From Paenibacillus_AR sp051594765 (GTDB lineage: Bacteria > Bacillota > Bacilli > Paenibacillales > NBRC-103111): a stretch of 64,000 bases of DNA. The position numbers and the translations under genes were made by a program. Within the stretch, counting starts at the first letter, position 1, and every line of letters starts with the position of its first letter. Location of the stretch: positions 310,001 through 374,000 of the forward strand of contig NZ_JBPPGJ010000002.1 in assembly GCF_051594765.1 (NCBI RefSeq). Direction: 5' to 3'. Positions 55,118 through 63,433 of this stretch are shown piece by piece. Under the pieces are notes generated by a model. That model did no database searches. It worked only from the letters and a program-made list of their open reading frames with translations, and was not told the origin of the DNA.

Positions 55118-57148
55118 TTATGCCGTTACGGTTCCGTGCCCGATCTCCGGCGTTCCGGCCGAACGGTTGCGACGGAAGTGAAGCACGTAGTACACCAGGG
55201 TCGTGCCGGCCAAGAGGACGATGTAGATGCCGAGCGCCGCTGCGCTGCGGGACAGGTCATCCATGGCTCCGCTGGAGATGGCCGCTTTGTAACCCTGAAC
55301 GGTATAAGTCATCGGCAGCCAGGCGGTGAAGCGCTGGAGCGGAACCGGGATCAGCTCCACGGGGAAGGTGCCGGCGCTGGTGGTTAGCTGCAGAATCAGG
55401 AGAACGATGGCCACGAACCGGCCCGGATCCGCCAAGAGCGTCACCAGCATCTGGATCAGAATCATGAAGGTCCAGCTGGTCAGAATGCTGAACACGAAGA
55501 ACATGGCCGTGTTCTGCGGCTCCAAACCCAAGCCCCACAGGATGGCGCCGGACATGATGACCGCTTGGAGGAAGCCGACCAGAAGCATGGTGGACAGCTT
55601 GCCGAAGAACCAGCTGAAGCCGGATTTGGGCGGAATGGCGGGCTGCTTCACCGGGAATACGATGGTCAGCAGCAGCGCTCCTACGAACAAGCCCAGGGAC
55701 AGGAAGTAGGGGGCGAAGCCGGTGCCGTAATTCGGCACTTGGGCGATCTTCTCTTCCTCGAAGGCCACTGGCTGCGCGAAGGCTTGGTACAGCTTGTCGT
55801 TGCCATGGATGGAGGAGGTCTTCTTCGAAGCATCCTTCAGCTTGCCGGACAGCTGGTCAGTTCCGTCAGCCACGGCCATGGCGCCGTCAGCCAGCTGCTT
55901 GGCGCCTTCGTTCAGGCGAACGGTTCCTTCAGCCAGCTGGTTGACGCCGTCGGTCACTTGGTTCAGGCCGTTCTTCAGCTTGGTGCCGGCGGGTACCATA
56001 ACCTTCAGTCCGTCCGTCAGACTCTGGCTGCCGGCCTTGGCTTCAACCAGCTTCGCTTGGAGCTGGGCTGCCCCGCCGCTGACGGTCTTCTGGCCTTCGG
56101 CCAGCTGTCCTGCGGCAGTAGCCAGCTGCTTCTGGGCTGCGGCGGCGGCATCCGCCCCGGCGGCCGTTTTCTTCGCCGTTTCGAGCATCTTGGCGAAGGA
56201 CGGATCCTTAGCCAGCTCCGGCTGGGCGGCAGCCAACTGCTGCAGACCGGCGGCGACGCCTTCGGTGCCCAGCTTCAGCTGGTCCAGCCCCTGGGAGGAG
56301 GCCTGGAGGCCCTCCTTCAGCTTGGCGGTGCCCTGTCCGGCCTGCTCGGCTCCGGCGGCCAATGCGCCGCTGCCGTCGGCCAGCTGCTGAAGCCCGCCGT
56401 TCAGACGGTCGGCGCCGTCCTCCAGCTTGACCAGGCCGTTCGACAGCTCAGCCGCGCCTGCGGCCAGCTGCTTGGCACCGTTGGTCAGGGGCTGGGCCCC
56501 TTGGCTCAGCTTCAACAGATTACTGTCGATCTGCTCCACGCCGGATTCGACGCTCTTGGTTCCTCCGGCCAGCTTGGTAGCGCCGTCTGCCGCCTGGACC
56601 AGGCCGTCAGACAATTGATTCACACTGCCGAACAGCGTCTCGGTGTAGGTCTTGGTCAGTTGGGCGGACAGCTCGCTCTTCATCCGCTCCACGGCGGATT
56701 TGCCGATCTGGGACGCCAGGAAGTTGGCGCTCTCGTTCGGCATGTACCGGAAGACGGCGGGTTGAGGATTCGGGTCCAGCACCTTGGTGGCCTTCTCCGA
56801 GAAATCCTCGGGAATCTCGATGGCCATATAATACTTATGACCCTTCAAGCCTTCCTGGGCATCCTCTTGGCTCACGAAGTGCCACTCGAAGGTAGGCGTC
56901 TGCTTCAGCTTCTCCGTGAATTGGGTGCCGACGGACAAGTTCTTCCCTTCGAAGGTGGCACCCCGGTCCTGATTGACCACGGCGACCGGCAGCACATCCA
57001 TCCGGGCGTAGGGGTCCCAGAAGGCCCACAGGAACATGAAGCTGTACAACAGCGGAATAAGGGCAACGGCCGTTACGGAGATCAGTACCTTCTTGTTGCG
57101 GATGATGGCATACAGCTCATGACCGAAATGACGCAAGCTTTGTTTCAT
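55118..57148 (-). CDS. YhgE/Pip domain membrane protein
   Basis: The 676-residue protein has one N-terminal membrane helix (residues 22-45), a long external part (50-430) and five or six C-terminal helices resembling ABC-2 permeases. The external part has an alpha-helical repeat of LADG/LSDGLVQAADGATKLAGG type, roughly every seven to eleven residues, a hallmark of YhgE/Pip. Relatives include the phage receptor Pip of Lactococcus and parts of type VII-like systems. GAGGAG lies nine bases before the ATG. A perfect TetR-type operator lies 36-58 bases upstream, and the tetR gene itself precedes, so repression by it is likely. Confidence 0.92.
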   Translation of the reverse strand: MKQSLRHFGHELYAIIRNKKVLISVTAVALIPLLYSFMFLWAFWDPYARMDVLPVAVVNQDRGATFEGKNLSVGTQFTEKLKQTPTFEWHFVSQEDAQEGLKGHKYYMAIEIPEDFSEKATKVLDPNPQPAVFRYMPNESANFLASQIGKSAVERMKSELSAQLTKTYTETLFGSVNQLSDGLVQAADGATKLAGGTKSVESGVEQIDSNLLKLSQGAQPLTNGAKQLAAGAAELSNGLVKLEDGADRLNGGLQQLADGSGALAAGAEQAGQGTAKLKEGLQASSQGLDQLKLGTEGVAAGLQQLAAAQPELAKDPSFAKMLETAKKTAAGADAAAAAQKQLATAAGQLAEGQKTVSGGAAQLQAKLVEAKAGSQSLTDGLKVMVPAGTKLKNGLNQVTDGVNQLAEGTVRLNEGAKQLADGAMAVADGTDQLSGKLKDASKKTSSIHGNDKLYQAFAQPVAFEEEKIAQVPNYGTGFAPYFLSLGLFVGALLLTIVFPVKQPAIPPKSGFSWFFGKLSTMLLVGFLQAVIMSGAILWGLGLEPQNTAMFFVFSILTSWTFMILIQMLVTLLADPGRFVAIVLLILQLTTSAGTFPVELIPVPLQRFTAWLPMTYTVQGYKAAISSGAMDDLSRSAAALGIYIVLLAGTTLVYYVLHFRRNRSAGTPEIGHGTVTA

Positions 57149-57183
57149 AACAATCCACTCCTCTACTCTCTTCTCTATATAAA

Positions 57184-57206
57184 TGACCAATCTATTCAAT
57201 TGGTCA
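57184..57206. promoter_or_regulatory. TetR-type operator before the yhgE-like gene
   Basis: TGACCAAT-N7-ATTGGTCA, a perfect 8-bp dyad. On the minus strand it overlaps a weak promoter (TTGGAC, 17 bases, TAGATT). A related dyad with the same spacing lies before tetR. Confidence 0.75.
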
Positions 57207-57214
57207 GTTTTGTC

Positions 57215-57242
57215 CAAAAAAGAAGGCCGTTACCGAACGGCC
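57215..57242 (-). terminator. Rho-independent terminator overlapping the tetR stop
   Basis: GGCCGTT/AACGGCC (57225-57231 with 57236-57242), loop ACCG, followed on the minus strand by TTCTTTTTTG. The TAA stop of tetR is within the stem. Confidence 0.8.
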
Positions 57243-57805
57243 AAACCTTCGAACAAAAACTGCTGGAACAGCTCTGCGATCTTCTCCTTGGTCAAGGGCT
57301 CATGCTTACGCTCCCAATCGTACACGAAGGAAACGTATAGCCGAAGCATGACGAAGGCCGCAATCTGCGGGTCGCACGGGCGGATTTCCTTGCGGTCCAC
57401 CGCTTCTTGAACCTTAACCTCCAAGAAGGTGAGCACCGCATTCTCCAGCTTGAGCATTCCTTCCTCCGCCGCTGGGGTTCCCATCTCCTGGATCTCGTGG
57501 TGCAGCTTGATCAGGAGCTCGTGGCTCCCGCGGAACTCCAGAACTTGGCTCAGCACCTCCTGGAGATTCGCTGTAAAGGAAAGCTCCGGCTTAATGGCCC
57601 GGTCCGCGATCCGCTTCATCTCCTGGATCACGTCCACCATGATGGCGTCGAACAGCTCCTCCTTGGTGGAGAAAAAGGTATAGATTGTGCCCTTGCCCAC
57701 ATTGGCGATCTTGGCCACTTGGTCCATGGTGGTCGCCTTGTAACCGAAGAGAGCGAACGATTTGGAGGCGGCCTCCAAAATCCATTTTTTACGGTCGGCT
57801 GCCAT
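57230..57805 (-). CDS. TetR/AcrR family transcriptional regulator
   Basis: The 191-residue repressor has the N-terminal HTH WILEAASKSFALFGYKATTM, then DQVAKIANVGKGTIYTFFST (residues 9-49), and an all-helical ligand domain after it. It is close to regulators found beside YhgE/Pip genes. A sigma-A-like promoter and an operator (TGACTAAA-N7-TCTGGTCA plus half site TTGGTCA) lie upstream, and a matching perfect operator lies before the yhgE-like gene, so it probably represses both. The inducing ligand is unknown. Confidence 0.94.
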   Translation of the reverse strand: MAADRKKWILEAASKSFALFGYKATTMDQVAKIANVGKGTIYTFFSTKEELFDAIMVDVIQEMKRIADRAIKPELSFTANLQEVLSQVLEFRGSHELLIKLHHEIQEMGTPAAEEGMLKLENAVLTFLEVKVQEAVDRKEIRPCDPQIAAFVMLRLYVSFVYDWERKHEPLTKEKIAELFQQFLFEGLAVR

Positions 57806-57832
57806 CTCGTTACACCTCCCCGTTATACAAAA

Positions 57833-57863
57833 TGACTAAAATACAAATCTGGTCAGTTGGTCA
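57833..57863. promoter_or_regulatory. TetR-type operator before tetR
   Basis: TGACTAAA-N7-TCTGGTCA (57833-57855) matches the dyad before the yhgE-like gene in half-sites and spacing. An extra TTGGTCA follows (57857-57863). It lies at the expected transcript start. Confidence 0.65.
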
Positions 57864-57869
57864 GGACTT

Positions 57870-57899
57870 ATTATACACACGTTGCCGAGCCTTTTGCAA
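57870..57899 (-). promoter_or_regulatory. Sigma-A promoter of tetR
   Basis: TTGCAA (57899-57894) and TATAAT (57875-57870) on the minus strand, 18-base spacer, immediately upstream of the operator. Confidence 0.7.
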
Positions 57900-57902
57900 G
57901 GG

Positions 57903-59774
57903 CTATTTTTTGCGGATGGGCAGCTTGATGGTTACGGTTGTGCCGACGTCCGCCGCGCTGGTCACGACAAAGCTTCCCTTATGGTTGTCCATAATGCTGC
58001 GGCATATCATAATGCCTAAGCCGTTGCCGTTCTCCTTGGTGGTATAGAAGGGCTCGCCGATCCGGGCCAGCACCTTGTCAGGGATTCCGCACCCGGTGTC
58101 CGTTACGACAATCAGCGCTTCCCCATCCCGCTTCGACACCGTGATGGAGAGCTCTCCACCGTCAGGCATGGCCTCCAGCGCGTTCTTGATGACGTTGACG
58201 AAAACCTGTTTCAGCTGATTATCGTCGCACGAGAGGTCGGGGAAGTCCGAGGGACAACGGAAGCGGATGGAGACCCCCGCGGTCTTGGCCTGGATCCGGA
58301 ACAGCTGAAGCACATCCCGGAGAATCCCCTCCAGCGTATGGTCTGCGAACTTCGGCTCCGCCGGCTTGGCCAGGAAGAGAAACTCGTTCATGATGAGACG
58401 GATCCGATTGATCTCCCCCTGCATGATATCGATCATCCGGGTATTGGATTCCGTCCGCTTCATCAGCTGCAGATAGCCGGATATGACCGTCACCGGATTG
58501 CGGATTTCGTGTGCCACTCCCGCCGCCAGCTGACCGGCCACCGACAGCTTCTCCGTATTCGTCAGCCGGGCCAGCATCATAAGCAGGCGGCGGATAATGA
58601 CGATGATGAGGCTGACCAGAAACACGAAAGCCCCTCCGTACGCCAGCTCCGGAATTCTGCTGTCCACCGCCACGATCTGCCTTAAAATATCGAAGGCTCC
58701 GGTCAAGCAGAGCGCCGTCATGCCCAGAAGGACGGTCTTGGCATCCCGGTCTCCCGTCCAGGCGGTCCGGGCAATCCGGTTGATCCCCGCTACCATGCTG
58801 ACCAGGATCAGACCTTGGTACACCCGCAGCACATGATCGGCCTGCACCGCGTGGAGCAGCACCAGCGGGATGGATGCGGCCGCATAGACGCCATGGAGCT
58901 TCCACAGCCGCCGGAGCAGATTTCCCCGCCCCGCTCCGAACAGATGCTCCGTGAAGGCAAGGGCGCTTGCAATCGACAGCATGAGAGAGGCTAGCTCCAC
59001 CATCATCCAGAATTCGGGCTTGTCCCACAGCACATTGGTCAATGCGGTCCGGGTCCCGGTATACAGGCCGAAGTGGACGGAGAAGGCGGCGAAGGACAAG
59101 AGATGCACCTGCTTGAGCCGGAAGAACGGGTATAAGGCCAAGCCGCCGACCAGCATATAGAAGCCCGCCAAGAACAGCCGAAGCGACTGAGACCGGAAGT
59201 ACCCGAGCTGAATGGCGGATTCGGCCGCGACCTCCGGCTGTTGGATGAAGCCGATATCCCCGCTGTGGGAATATACCCGGACATACAGAGTCCGTCCGTC
59301 CGCATCCTCCGGGAGGGGAACGATGCGGGAAGGCGTGCCGATATATTGGGGGCTGCCGCCGGGAGGCAGGTCTCCTTGTCGGTAGATGAGCCGTCCGTCG
59401 TCCAGGTAAACCTCGAAGAGCTGGCTCGCCTGTAAAAGAACACTTCCCACGGCGGCGCTGCCATAAGGAAGCCTGGTCCGGAACCAGAGAAGCCGGCTGC
59501 CGTTGCGGCCGTCGGGGTTCAAGAGCGTGTCCGCCGTCTGCCAGCCGGCAGACGGAAGCCGGCTCCATCCAGAGGAAGCATCCCCAATGGCTGCCGTTTG
59601 CGTTTCCCAGGCATATTCCCAAGCCTCCATGCGAAAGGTCTGTTCGGCAGCCGGCCTCCCTTGGGCTGTCTGCGCACTCCCGGCAGCAACCGGACCGCAC
59701 AGGAGGAAGGATCCGGCCAGGAAGGGCAAGATAAGAATCCAAACAAAAGCATACCATCTTCTATAGGTTCGCAT
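57903..59774 (-). CDS. Membrane sensor histidine kinase (7TMR-DISM type)
   Basis: The 623-residue kinase has a signal or anchor helix (FVWILILPFLAGSFLLCG), an extracellular beta-rich domain of the 7TMR-DISM extracellular type to about residue 180 (RLLWFRTRLPYG; LYVRVYSHSG), seven membrane helices (180-395), and a kinase core. The phospho-His lies in GQLAAGVAHEIRNPVTVISG near 420. ATPase motifs are NVIKNALEAMPDGGELSITV, VVTDTGCGIPDKVLARIGEP and NGLGIMICRSIMDNHKGSF. The core resembles sporulation and motility phosphorelay kinases. No regulator gene is adjacent. GAAGGGGA lies eight bases before the ATG; an upstream ATG would add 34 non-family residues. Confidence 0.9.
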   Translation of the reverse strand: MRTYRRWYAFVWILILPFLAGSFLLCGPVAAGSAQTAQGRPAAEQTFRMEAWEYAWETQTAAIGDASSGWSRLPSAGWQTADTLLNPDGRNGSRLLWFRTRLPYGSAAVGSVLLQASQLFEVYLDDGRLIYRQGDLPPGGSPQYIGTPSRIVPLPEDADGRTLYVRVYSHSGDIGFIQQPEVAAESAIQLGYFRSQSLRLFLAGFYMLVGGLALYPFFRLKQVHLLSFAAFSVHFGLYTGTRTALTNVLWDKPEFWMMVELASLMLSIASALAFTEHLFGAGRGNLLRRLWKLHGVYAAASIPLVLLHAVQADHVLRVYQGLILVSMVAGINRIARTAWTGDRDAKTVLLGMTALCLTGAFDILRQIVAVDSRIPELAYGGAFVFLVSLIIVIIRRLLMMLARLTNTEKLSVAGQLAAGVAHEIRNPVTVISGYLQLMKRTESNTRMIDIMQGEINRIRLIMNEFLFLAKPAEPKFADHTLEGILRDVLQLFRIQAKTAGVSIRFRCPSDFPDLSCDDNQLKQVFVNVIKNALEAMPDGGELSITVSKRDGEALIVVTDTGCGIPDKVLARIGEPFYTTKENGNGLGIMICRSIMDNHKGSFVVTSAADVGTTVTIKLPIRKK

Positions 59775-59886
59775 TATCCCAGTCCCCTTCTGGGTGAAAA
59801 ATGTAGAAATATGTCTATTTGTCAATATCATACTAAAAAGCGACCGGAATGAACATGATTTTCTGAATAATAACAATTCCTTGATG

Positions 59887-59915
59887 TTGAAGAAAGGGTC
59901 TGGCAGGAATATAAT
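59887..59915 (+). promoter_or_regulatory. Sigma-A promoter of the arsR-type operon
   Basis: TTGAAG (59887-59892) and a perfect TATAAT (59910-59915), 17-base spacer. Confidence 0.7.
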
Positions 59916-59925
59916 ATGTTTATAC

Positions 59926-59941
59926 GTTTAAACTTTTAAAC
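59926..59941. promoter_or_regulatory. Candidate ArsR-family operator
   Basis: GTTTAA-ACTT-TTAAAC dyad at about +5 to +20 of the likely transcript, 30 bases before the regulator gene. AT-rich 6-4-6 dyads of this kind are usual for ArsR-type repressors. Confidence 0.55.
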
Positions 59942-59971
59942 TTATCGACGATTGGAGGGTGAATTCCACTT

Positions 59972-60325
59972 ATGGAGACGGATCGGTTTCCGCCCAAAGG
60001 TGCCGGCTCCTGTGACGCATTGGCCATGTTCCAGGAATGCACGCCGCTTTTTCTGGCCTTAGGGGACCCGGCGAGACAACAGCTCATCGTCCTGCTGGCC
60101 CAGACCGAACGGCTGAACGTGAGCCAACTGGCCGCATCCTCCCCCCTCTCGCGCCCCGCCGTGTCCCATCACCTGAAGATTCTGCGCCAGGCTGGCATCG
60201 TGAAGGCGGTTAAATCGGGGACCGAGCAGTATTACAGCCTTACGCTGGAGGATCTTACAGGCAAGCTCCGTCTCCTGCTGAATCTGGTGGAGAGCGAGTG
60301 CCTGACCGATCGGAACGATTCTTAA
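59972..60325 (+). CDS. ArsR family transcriptional regulator
   Basis: The 117-residue winged-helix repressor has ECTPLFLALGDPARQQLIVL near residue 18, then LNVSQLAASSPLSRPAVSHH and LKILRQAGIVKAVKSGTEQY, the wHTH. The metal-binding box ELCVCDL of ArsR/SmtB is replaced by LNVSQL, so metal sensing through alpha-3 is unlikely. It heads an operon with an SDR and a NAD(P)-binding protein. A dyad over the likely transcript start indicates autoregulation. GGAGGG lies upstream of the ATG. Confidence 0.92.
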   Translation: METDRFPPKGAGSCDALAMFQECTPLFLALGDPARQQLIVLLAQTERLNVSQLAASSPLSRPAVSHHLKILRQAGIVKAVKSGTEQYYSLTLEDLTGKLRLLLNLVESECLTDRNDS

Positions 60326-60354
60326 TCCTTCGAACTGATAAGGAGGTTCATCGT

Positions 60355-61140
60355 ATGAACACAACTCAACCCACCGCGCTGATTACCGGTGCTTCAGGCG
60401 GAATCGGCCTGGAGCTGGCCAAGCTCTTCGCCCGTGACGGCTACGCCCTGGTGTTGGCTGCACGCAGTGAAGAAGCCCTGAAGCGTCTGGCCGGGGAACT
60501 GGAGACGACCCACGGCACGCGGACCCTGATCATTCCGGCCGATCTGTCCGATCCCGCTGCCCCCGCCCAGCTCTTCGAGGAGACCGAGAGGGCCGGCATC
60601 ACGGTGGATGTGCTGGTCAACAATGCCGGATTCGCTGTGTTCGGCCCCTTCGCAGAAGCGGACGCGAAGGACACCATGGACATGATCCAGGTGAATGTCA
60701 ACGCCTTGACGCATCTGACCCGCCTCTACACACCGGGCATGGTCGCCCGCCGAGGCGGCCGGATTCTGAATGTGGCGTCTACTGCCGCCTTCCAGCCCGG
60801 ACCGCTGATGGCCGTCTACTTCGCCACCAAGGCCTTTGTGCTCTCCTTCTCGGAGGCCATCGCCCACGAGCTGAAGCCTAGCGGGGTCACAGTAACCGCC
60901 CTGTGTCCGGGACCTACCAAGACCGGCTTCGAGAAGCGGGCCAAGATGGAGGGCTCCAAGCTGTTCCAGGGCCGGGTCATGGCTGCGGCCGATGCCGCCC
61001 GCGCCGGGTATGAGGCCCTGATGAAGGGCGAGCCGCTGGTGATTCCCGGGGCCGGCAACCGTCTTCTCGCCTCGTCCGTCCGGTTTATGCCCCGGAGGCT
61101 GGTTCCTGCCCTCGTTCAGAAATTCCAGGAGAAGAGCTAA
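60355..61140 (+). CDS. SDR family NAD(P)-dependent oxidoreductase
   Basis: The 261-residue classical short-chain dehydrogenase has cofactor motif ALITGASGGIGLELAKLFAR at residues 8-27, VDVLVNNAGFAVFGPFAEAD near 82, catalytic Ser in ILNVASTAAFQPG near 140 and YFATKAFVLSFSEAIAHELK (YxxxK) near 155. ARSEEALKRL after the second strand suggests NADP preference. AAGGAGG lies eight bases before the chosen ATG. It follows the ArsR gene by 29 bases. The substrate is unknown. Confidence 0.93.
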   Translation: MNTTQPTALITGASGGIGLELAKLFARDGYALVLAARSEEALKRLAGELETTHGTRTLIIPADLSDPAAPAQLFEETERAGITVDVLVNNAGFAVFGPFAEADAKDTMDMIQVNVNALTHLTRLYTPGMVARRGGRILNVASTAAFQPGPLMAVYFATKAFVLSFSEAIAHELKPSGVTVTALCPGPTKTGFEKRAKMEGSKLFQGRVMAAADAARAGYEALMKGEPLVIPGAGNRLLASSVRFMPRRLVPALVQKFQEKS

Positions 61141-61156
61141 GGAGGCATACGGTCCT

Positions 61157-61831
61157 ATGAGCAAGCAAGCGTTAGTGCTGGGTGCCACCGGTCTGGTCGG
61201 CACCCAGCTGGTCCGGCAGCTGTTGGAGGATCCGTCCTACGGGCAGATCATAGCTCTCGTCCGGCGGCCTCTGGACTCCGGGCATCCGAAGCTCCGCCAA
61301 GTGGTCGCCGATTATAACCGCCTGGAGGATTATCAGGATGACTTCGCGGCGGACGCCGTATTCTGCTGCCTGGGCACGACCATGAAGACGGCCGGCTCGA
61401 AGGAAGTCTTCCGCCGGGTGGACCTGGATTATCCGGTTGAAGCCGCCCGGCTGGCCCGTGAAGCAGGCGCGCGCCAATTCGCCGTGATCTCCGCTCTGGG
61501 AGCCCGGGAGAGCTCCGCCTTCTTCTACAACCGGGTGAAGGGGGAGATGGAACGGCGGGTCCGGGAATCCGGACCCGCCTGCATCCATGTATTCCAGCCC
61601 TCCCTCCTGCTGGGGGAGCGCCAGGAGCGCCGGACGGGAGAGGCCGCCGCCTCCAAGCTGAGCCGGGCTCTCCCCTTCCTGTGGAGCGGCCCGCTGCGTC
61701 CTTATAAGCCGGTCCATGCGGCCACCGTCGCGGCAGCCATGAGGGCCGCCGTCCGCCTGGGACAGCCGGGCTTCCATGTGCATGTGAACCGGGATCTCGA
61801 GGCGTTGGCGCACGAAGCCGAAGTCCGTTAG
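61157..61831 (+). CDS. NAD(P)H-binding protein, HTATIP2/YraR-like
   Basis: The 224-residue atypical SDR has LVLGATGLVGTQLVRQLLED near residue 6, VFCCLGTTMKTAGSKEVFRR near 72, DLDYPVEAARLAREAGARQF near 93 and FFYNRVKGEMERRVRE near 123, where YNRVK gives the YxxxK pair. ERQERRTGEAAASKLSRAL follows. The family binds NADPH but its reaction is mostly unknown. It lies 16 bases after the SDR, in the same operon, and ends before a terminator shared with floT. Confidence 0.88.
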   Translation: MSKQALVLGATGLVGTQLVRQLLEDPSYGQIIALVRRPLDSGHPKLRQVVADYNRLEDYQDDFAADAVFCCLGTTMKTAGSKEVFRRVDLDYPVEAARLAREAGARQFAVISALGARESSAFFYNRVKGEMERRVRESGPACIHVFQPSLLLGERQERRTGEAAASKLSRALPFLWSGPLRPYKPVHAATVAAAMRAAVRLGQPGFHVHVNRDLEALAHEAEVR

Positions 61832-61843
61832 AGGAGAAACAAA

Positions 61844-61884
61844 AAGGCGCGCTCTGCCGTCATTGCTGCGGCTGGGCGCGCCTT
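61844..61884. terminator. Terminator between the YraR-like gene and floT
   Basis: AAGGCGCGC (61844-61852) pairs with GCGCGCCTT (61876-61884). A second inner GCCG/CGGC lies in the loop. Short A and T runs flank it, so it may serve both converging genes. Confidence 0.75.
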
Positions 61885-61890
61885 CTTCCG

Positions 61891-63423
61891 TTACTCTGCC
61901 TTAGGAGCCGGGTCGGCTGCGGCTGCAGCCTCGCTCTTCCCGGCCGGCAAGCCGGCGGAGACGGCATGCTTCTGCGTCAGTCCCTGGATCAGCCCGTTCA
62001 GGTCGAGGCCGGATACGTCCTTCAGCATCTGCGGAGCCGTGGCCATCAGCTCGGTCACATAGTTGCTGACCCGGGCCGCACCCTCTCCCTTGCCGGTATC
62101 CACCACCGTCAGCTTGTCGATGGACGCGATCGGTGCCGCGACCTGAGCCGCCAGCTCCGGCAGCATCTTGACGACGATGTCGAGCACGGCTGCTTCGCCG
62201 AACTTCTGGAAGGCCTCGGCCAGCTTCTCCTTCGCTTCAGCCTCCGCCAAACCTCTCAAGCGGATAACCTCCGCCTCCGCCGTACCTTTTGCCCGCTCGG
62301 CATCGGCCACCGCCAAGCCCTCGAGGCGCTTCTGCTCCGCGTTGGCCCGGGCCTCGGATTCGATGCGGTAGGACAGCGCGTCCGCTTCCCGCATCCGGCG
62401 GGCCTTCTCGGCCTCGGCGCTCTGCTCGACGGCATAGCGGTCGGCATCCGCCTTCTTCTTCACTTCCGCGTCGTACTGCTTCTCGCGGACTTGAATTTCC
62501 TTCTGCTGCAGATCAATCTCCCGCTCCTTGCGGACCAGCTCGACCTTCATCTGCTCCTCCACGGCGATCTGCTTGGCCTTGGCCTCTTGGATATGGTATG
62601 CCTGGTCGGCTTCCGCCTTGGCCGTATCCTGCTCCTTCTTGAACGCAGCCACCTTCAGCTCCCGGTTCTTCTCCGCCTCGGCGATGTTGGTATCCCGGAG
62701 GAGCTCTGCCTTCTGGCCTTCTTCCTCCGCCTTCGCCTTCTGAATCCGGGCATCCCGGATGGCTTCCGCCTGGGCAATGTCCGCATCCCGCTTCACCGCG
62801 GCGATTCTCGGCTTACCGAGTGCATCGAGGTAGCCCTGCTTGTCACGGACATCCTTGATGGTGAAGGAGACGATCTGGAGGCCCATCTTCTTCAGATCCT
62901 TGGCTGCGACGCCCTGCACCTCCTGGGCGAACTTATCCCGGTTCCGGTAGACCTCCTCCACCGTCATCGAGCCCAGTATGGCCCGCAGGTGGCCCTCCAG
63001 CACTTCCTGGGCTTCCCCCTTCAGCGCTTCGATAGGCTTGCCCATGAACTGCTCGGCGGCCGTCGCCACGTCCTCCACGGAGCCTCCGATCTTGATGATG
63101 GCCACACCGTCCGCAATAACCGGCACCCCTTGCTCCGTATAGACCTCCGGTGTGGACACATCCAGCTTGTGGGACAGGAGCGACAGGAACTCCGCCTTCT
63201 GGAACACCGGCCAGATGAAGGCACCTCCGCCGCGGACGATCTTGATCCGTTTGCCTCCGTTCTCATCCGTGTCCACCGAAACGTTGTGGGTGCCCAGGAA
63301 CGAGCCGGTGACGATCATGGCTTCGTCCGGCCCCACCGTCTTGTACCTTGCCATGAAGGCCAGGCCCAGCAGAACGATGACCGCGACCACCACAACGGGA
63401 ATAATCATAAATTCTGGCATCAT
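61891..63423 (-). CDS. floT: Flotillin-like protein FloT
   Basis: The 510-residue scaffold protein of functional membrane microdomains has an N-terminal membrane hairpin (IIPVVVVAVIVLLGLAFMAR), an SPFH/PHB domain to about residue 210, and a long coiled coil rich in EA, KA and EAE repeats (AQAEAIRDARIQKAKAEEEG). The C-terminal oligomerisation part ends in an Ala-rich tail. AGGGAG lies six bases before the chosen ATG; a second ATG follows directly. It comes 10 bases after the NfeD gene, as in the B. subtilis yuaF-floT operon, where sigma-W control is known. Confidence 0.96.
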   Translation of the reverse strand: MMPEFMIIPVVVVAVIVLLGLAFMARYKTVGPDEAMIVTGSFLGTHNVSVDTDENGGKRIKIVRGGGAFIWPVFQKAEFLSLLSHKLDVSTPEVYTEQGVPVIADGVAIIKIGGSVEDVATAAEQFMGKPIEALKGEAQEVLEGHLRAILGSMTVEEVYRNRDKFAQEVQGVAAKDLKKMGLQIVSFTIKDVRDKQGYLDALGKPRIAAVKRDADIAQAEAIRDARIQKAKAEEEGQKAELLRDTNIAEAEKNRELKVAAFKKEQDTAKAEADQAYHIQEAKAKQIAVEEQMKVELVRKEREIDLQQKEIQVREKQYDAEVKKKADADRYAVEQSAEAEKARRMREADALSYRIESEARANAEQKRLEGLAVADAERAKGTAEAEVIRLRGLAEAEAKEKLAEAFQKFGEAAVLDIVVKMLPELAAQVAAPIASIDKLTVVDTGKGEGAARVSNYVTELMATAPQMLKDVSGLDLNGLIQGLTQKHAVSAGLPAGKSEAAAAADPAPKAE

Positions 63424-63433
63424 TACTTCTCCC

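Noticed and set aside
55565..57340. A 591-codon ORF antisense to the yhgE-like gene
   Set aside because: Its repeats mirror the heptad-like repeats of the real gene; it also runs into tetR.
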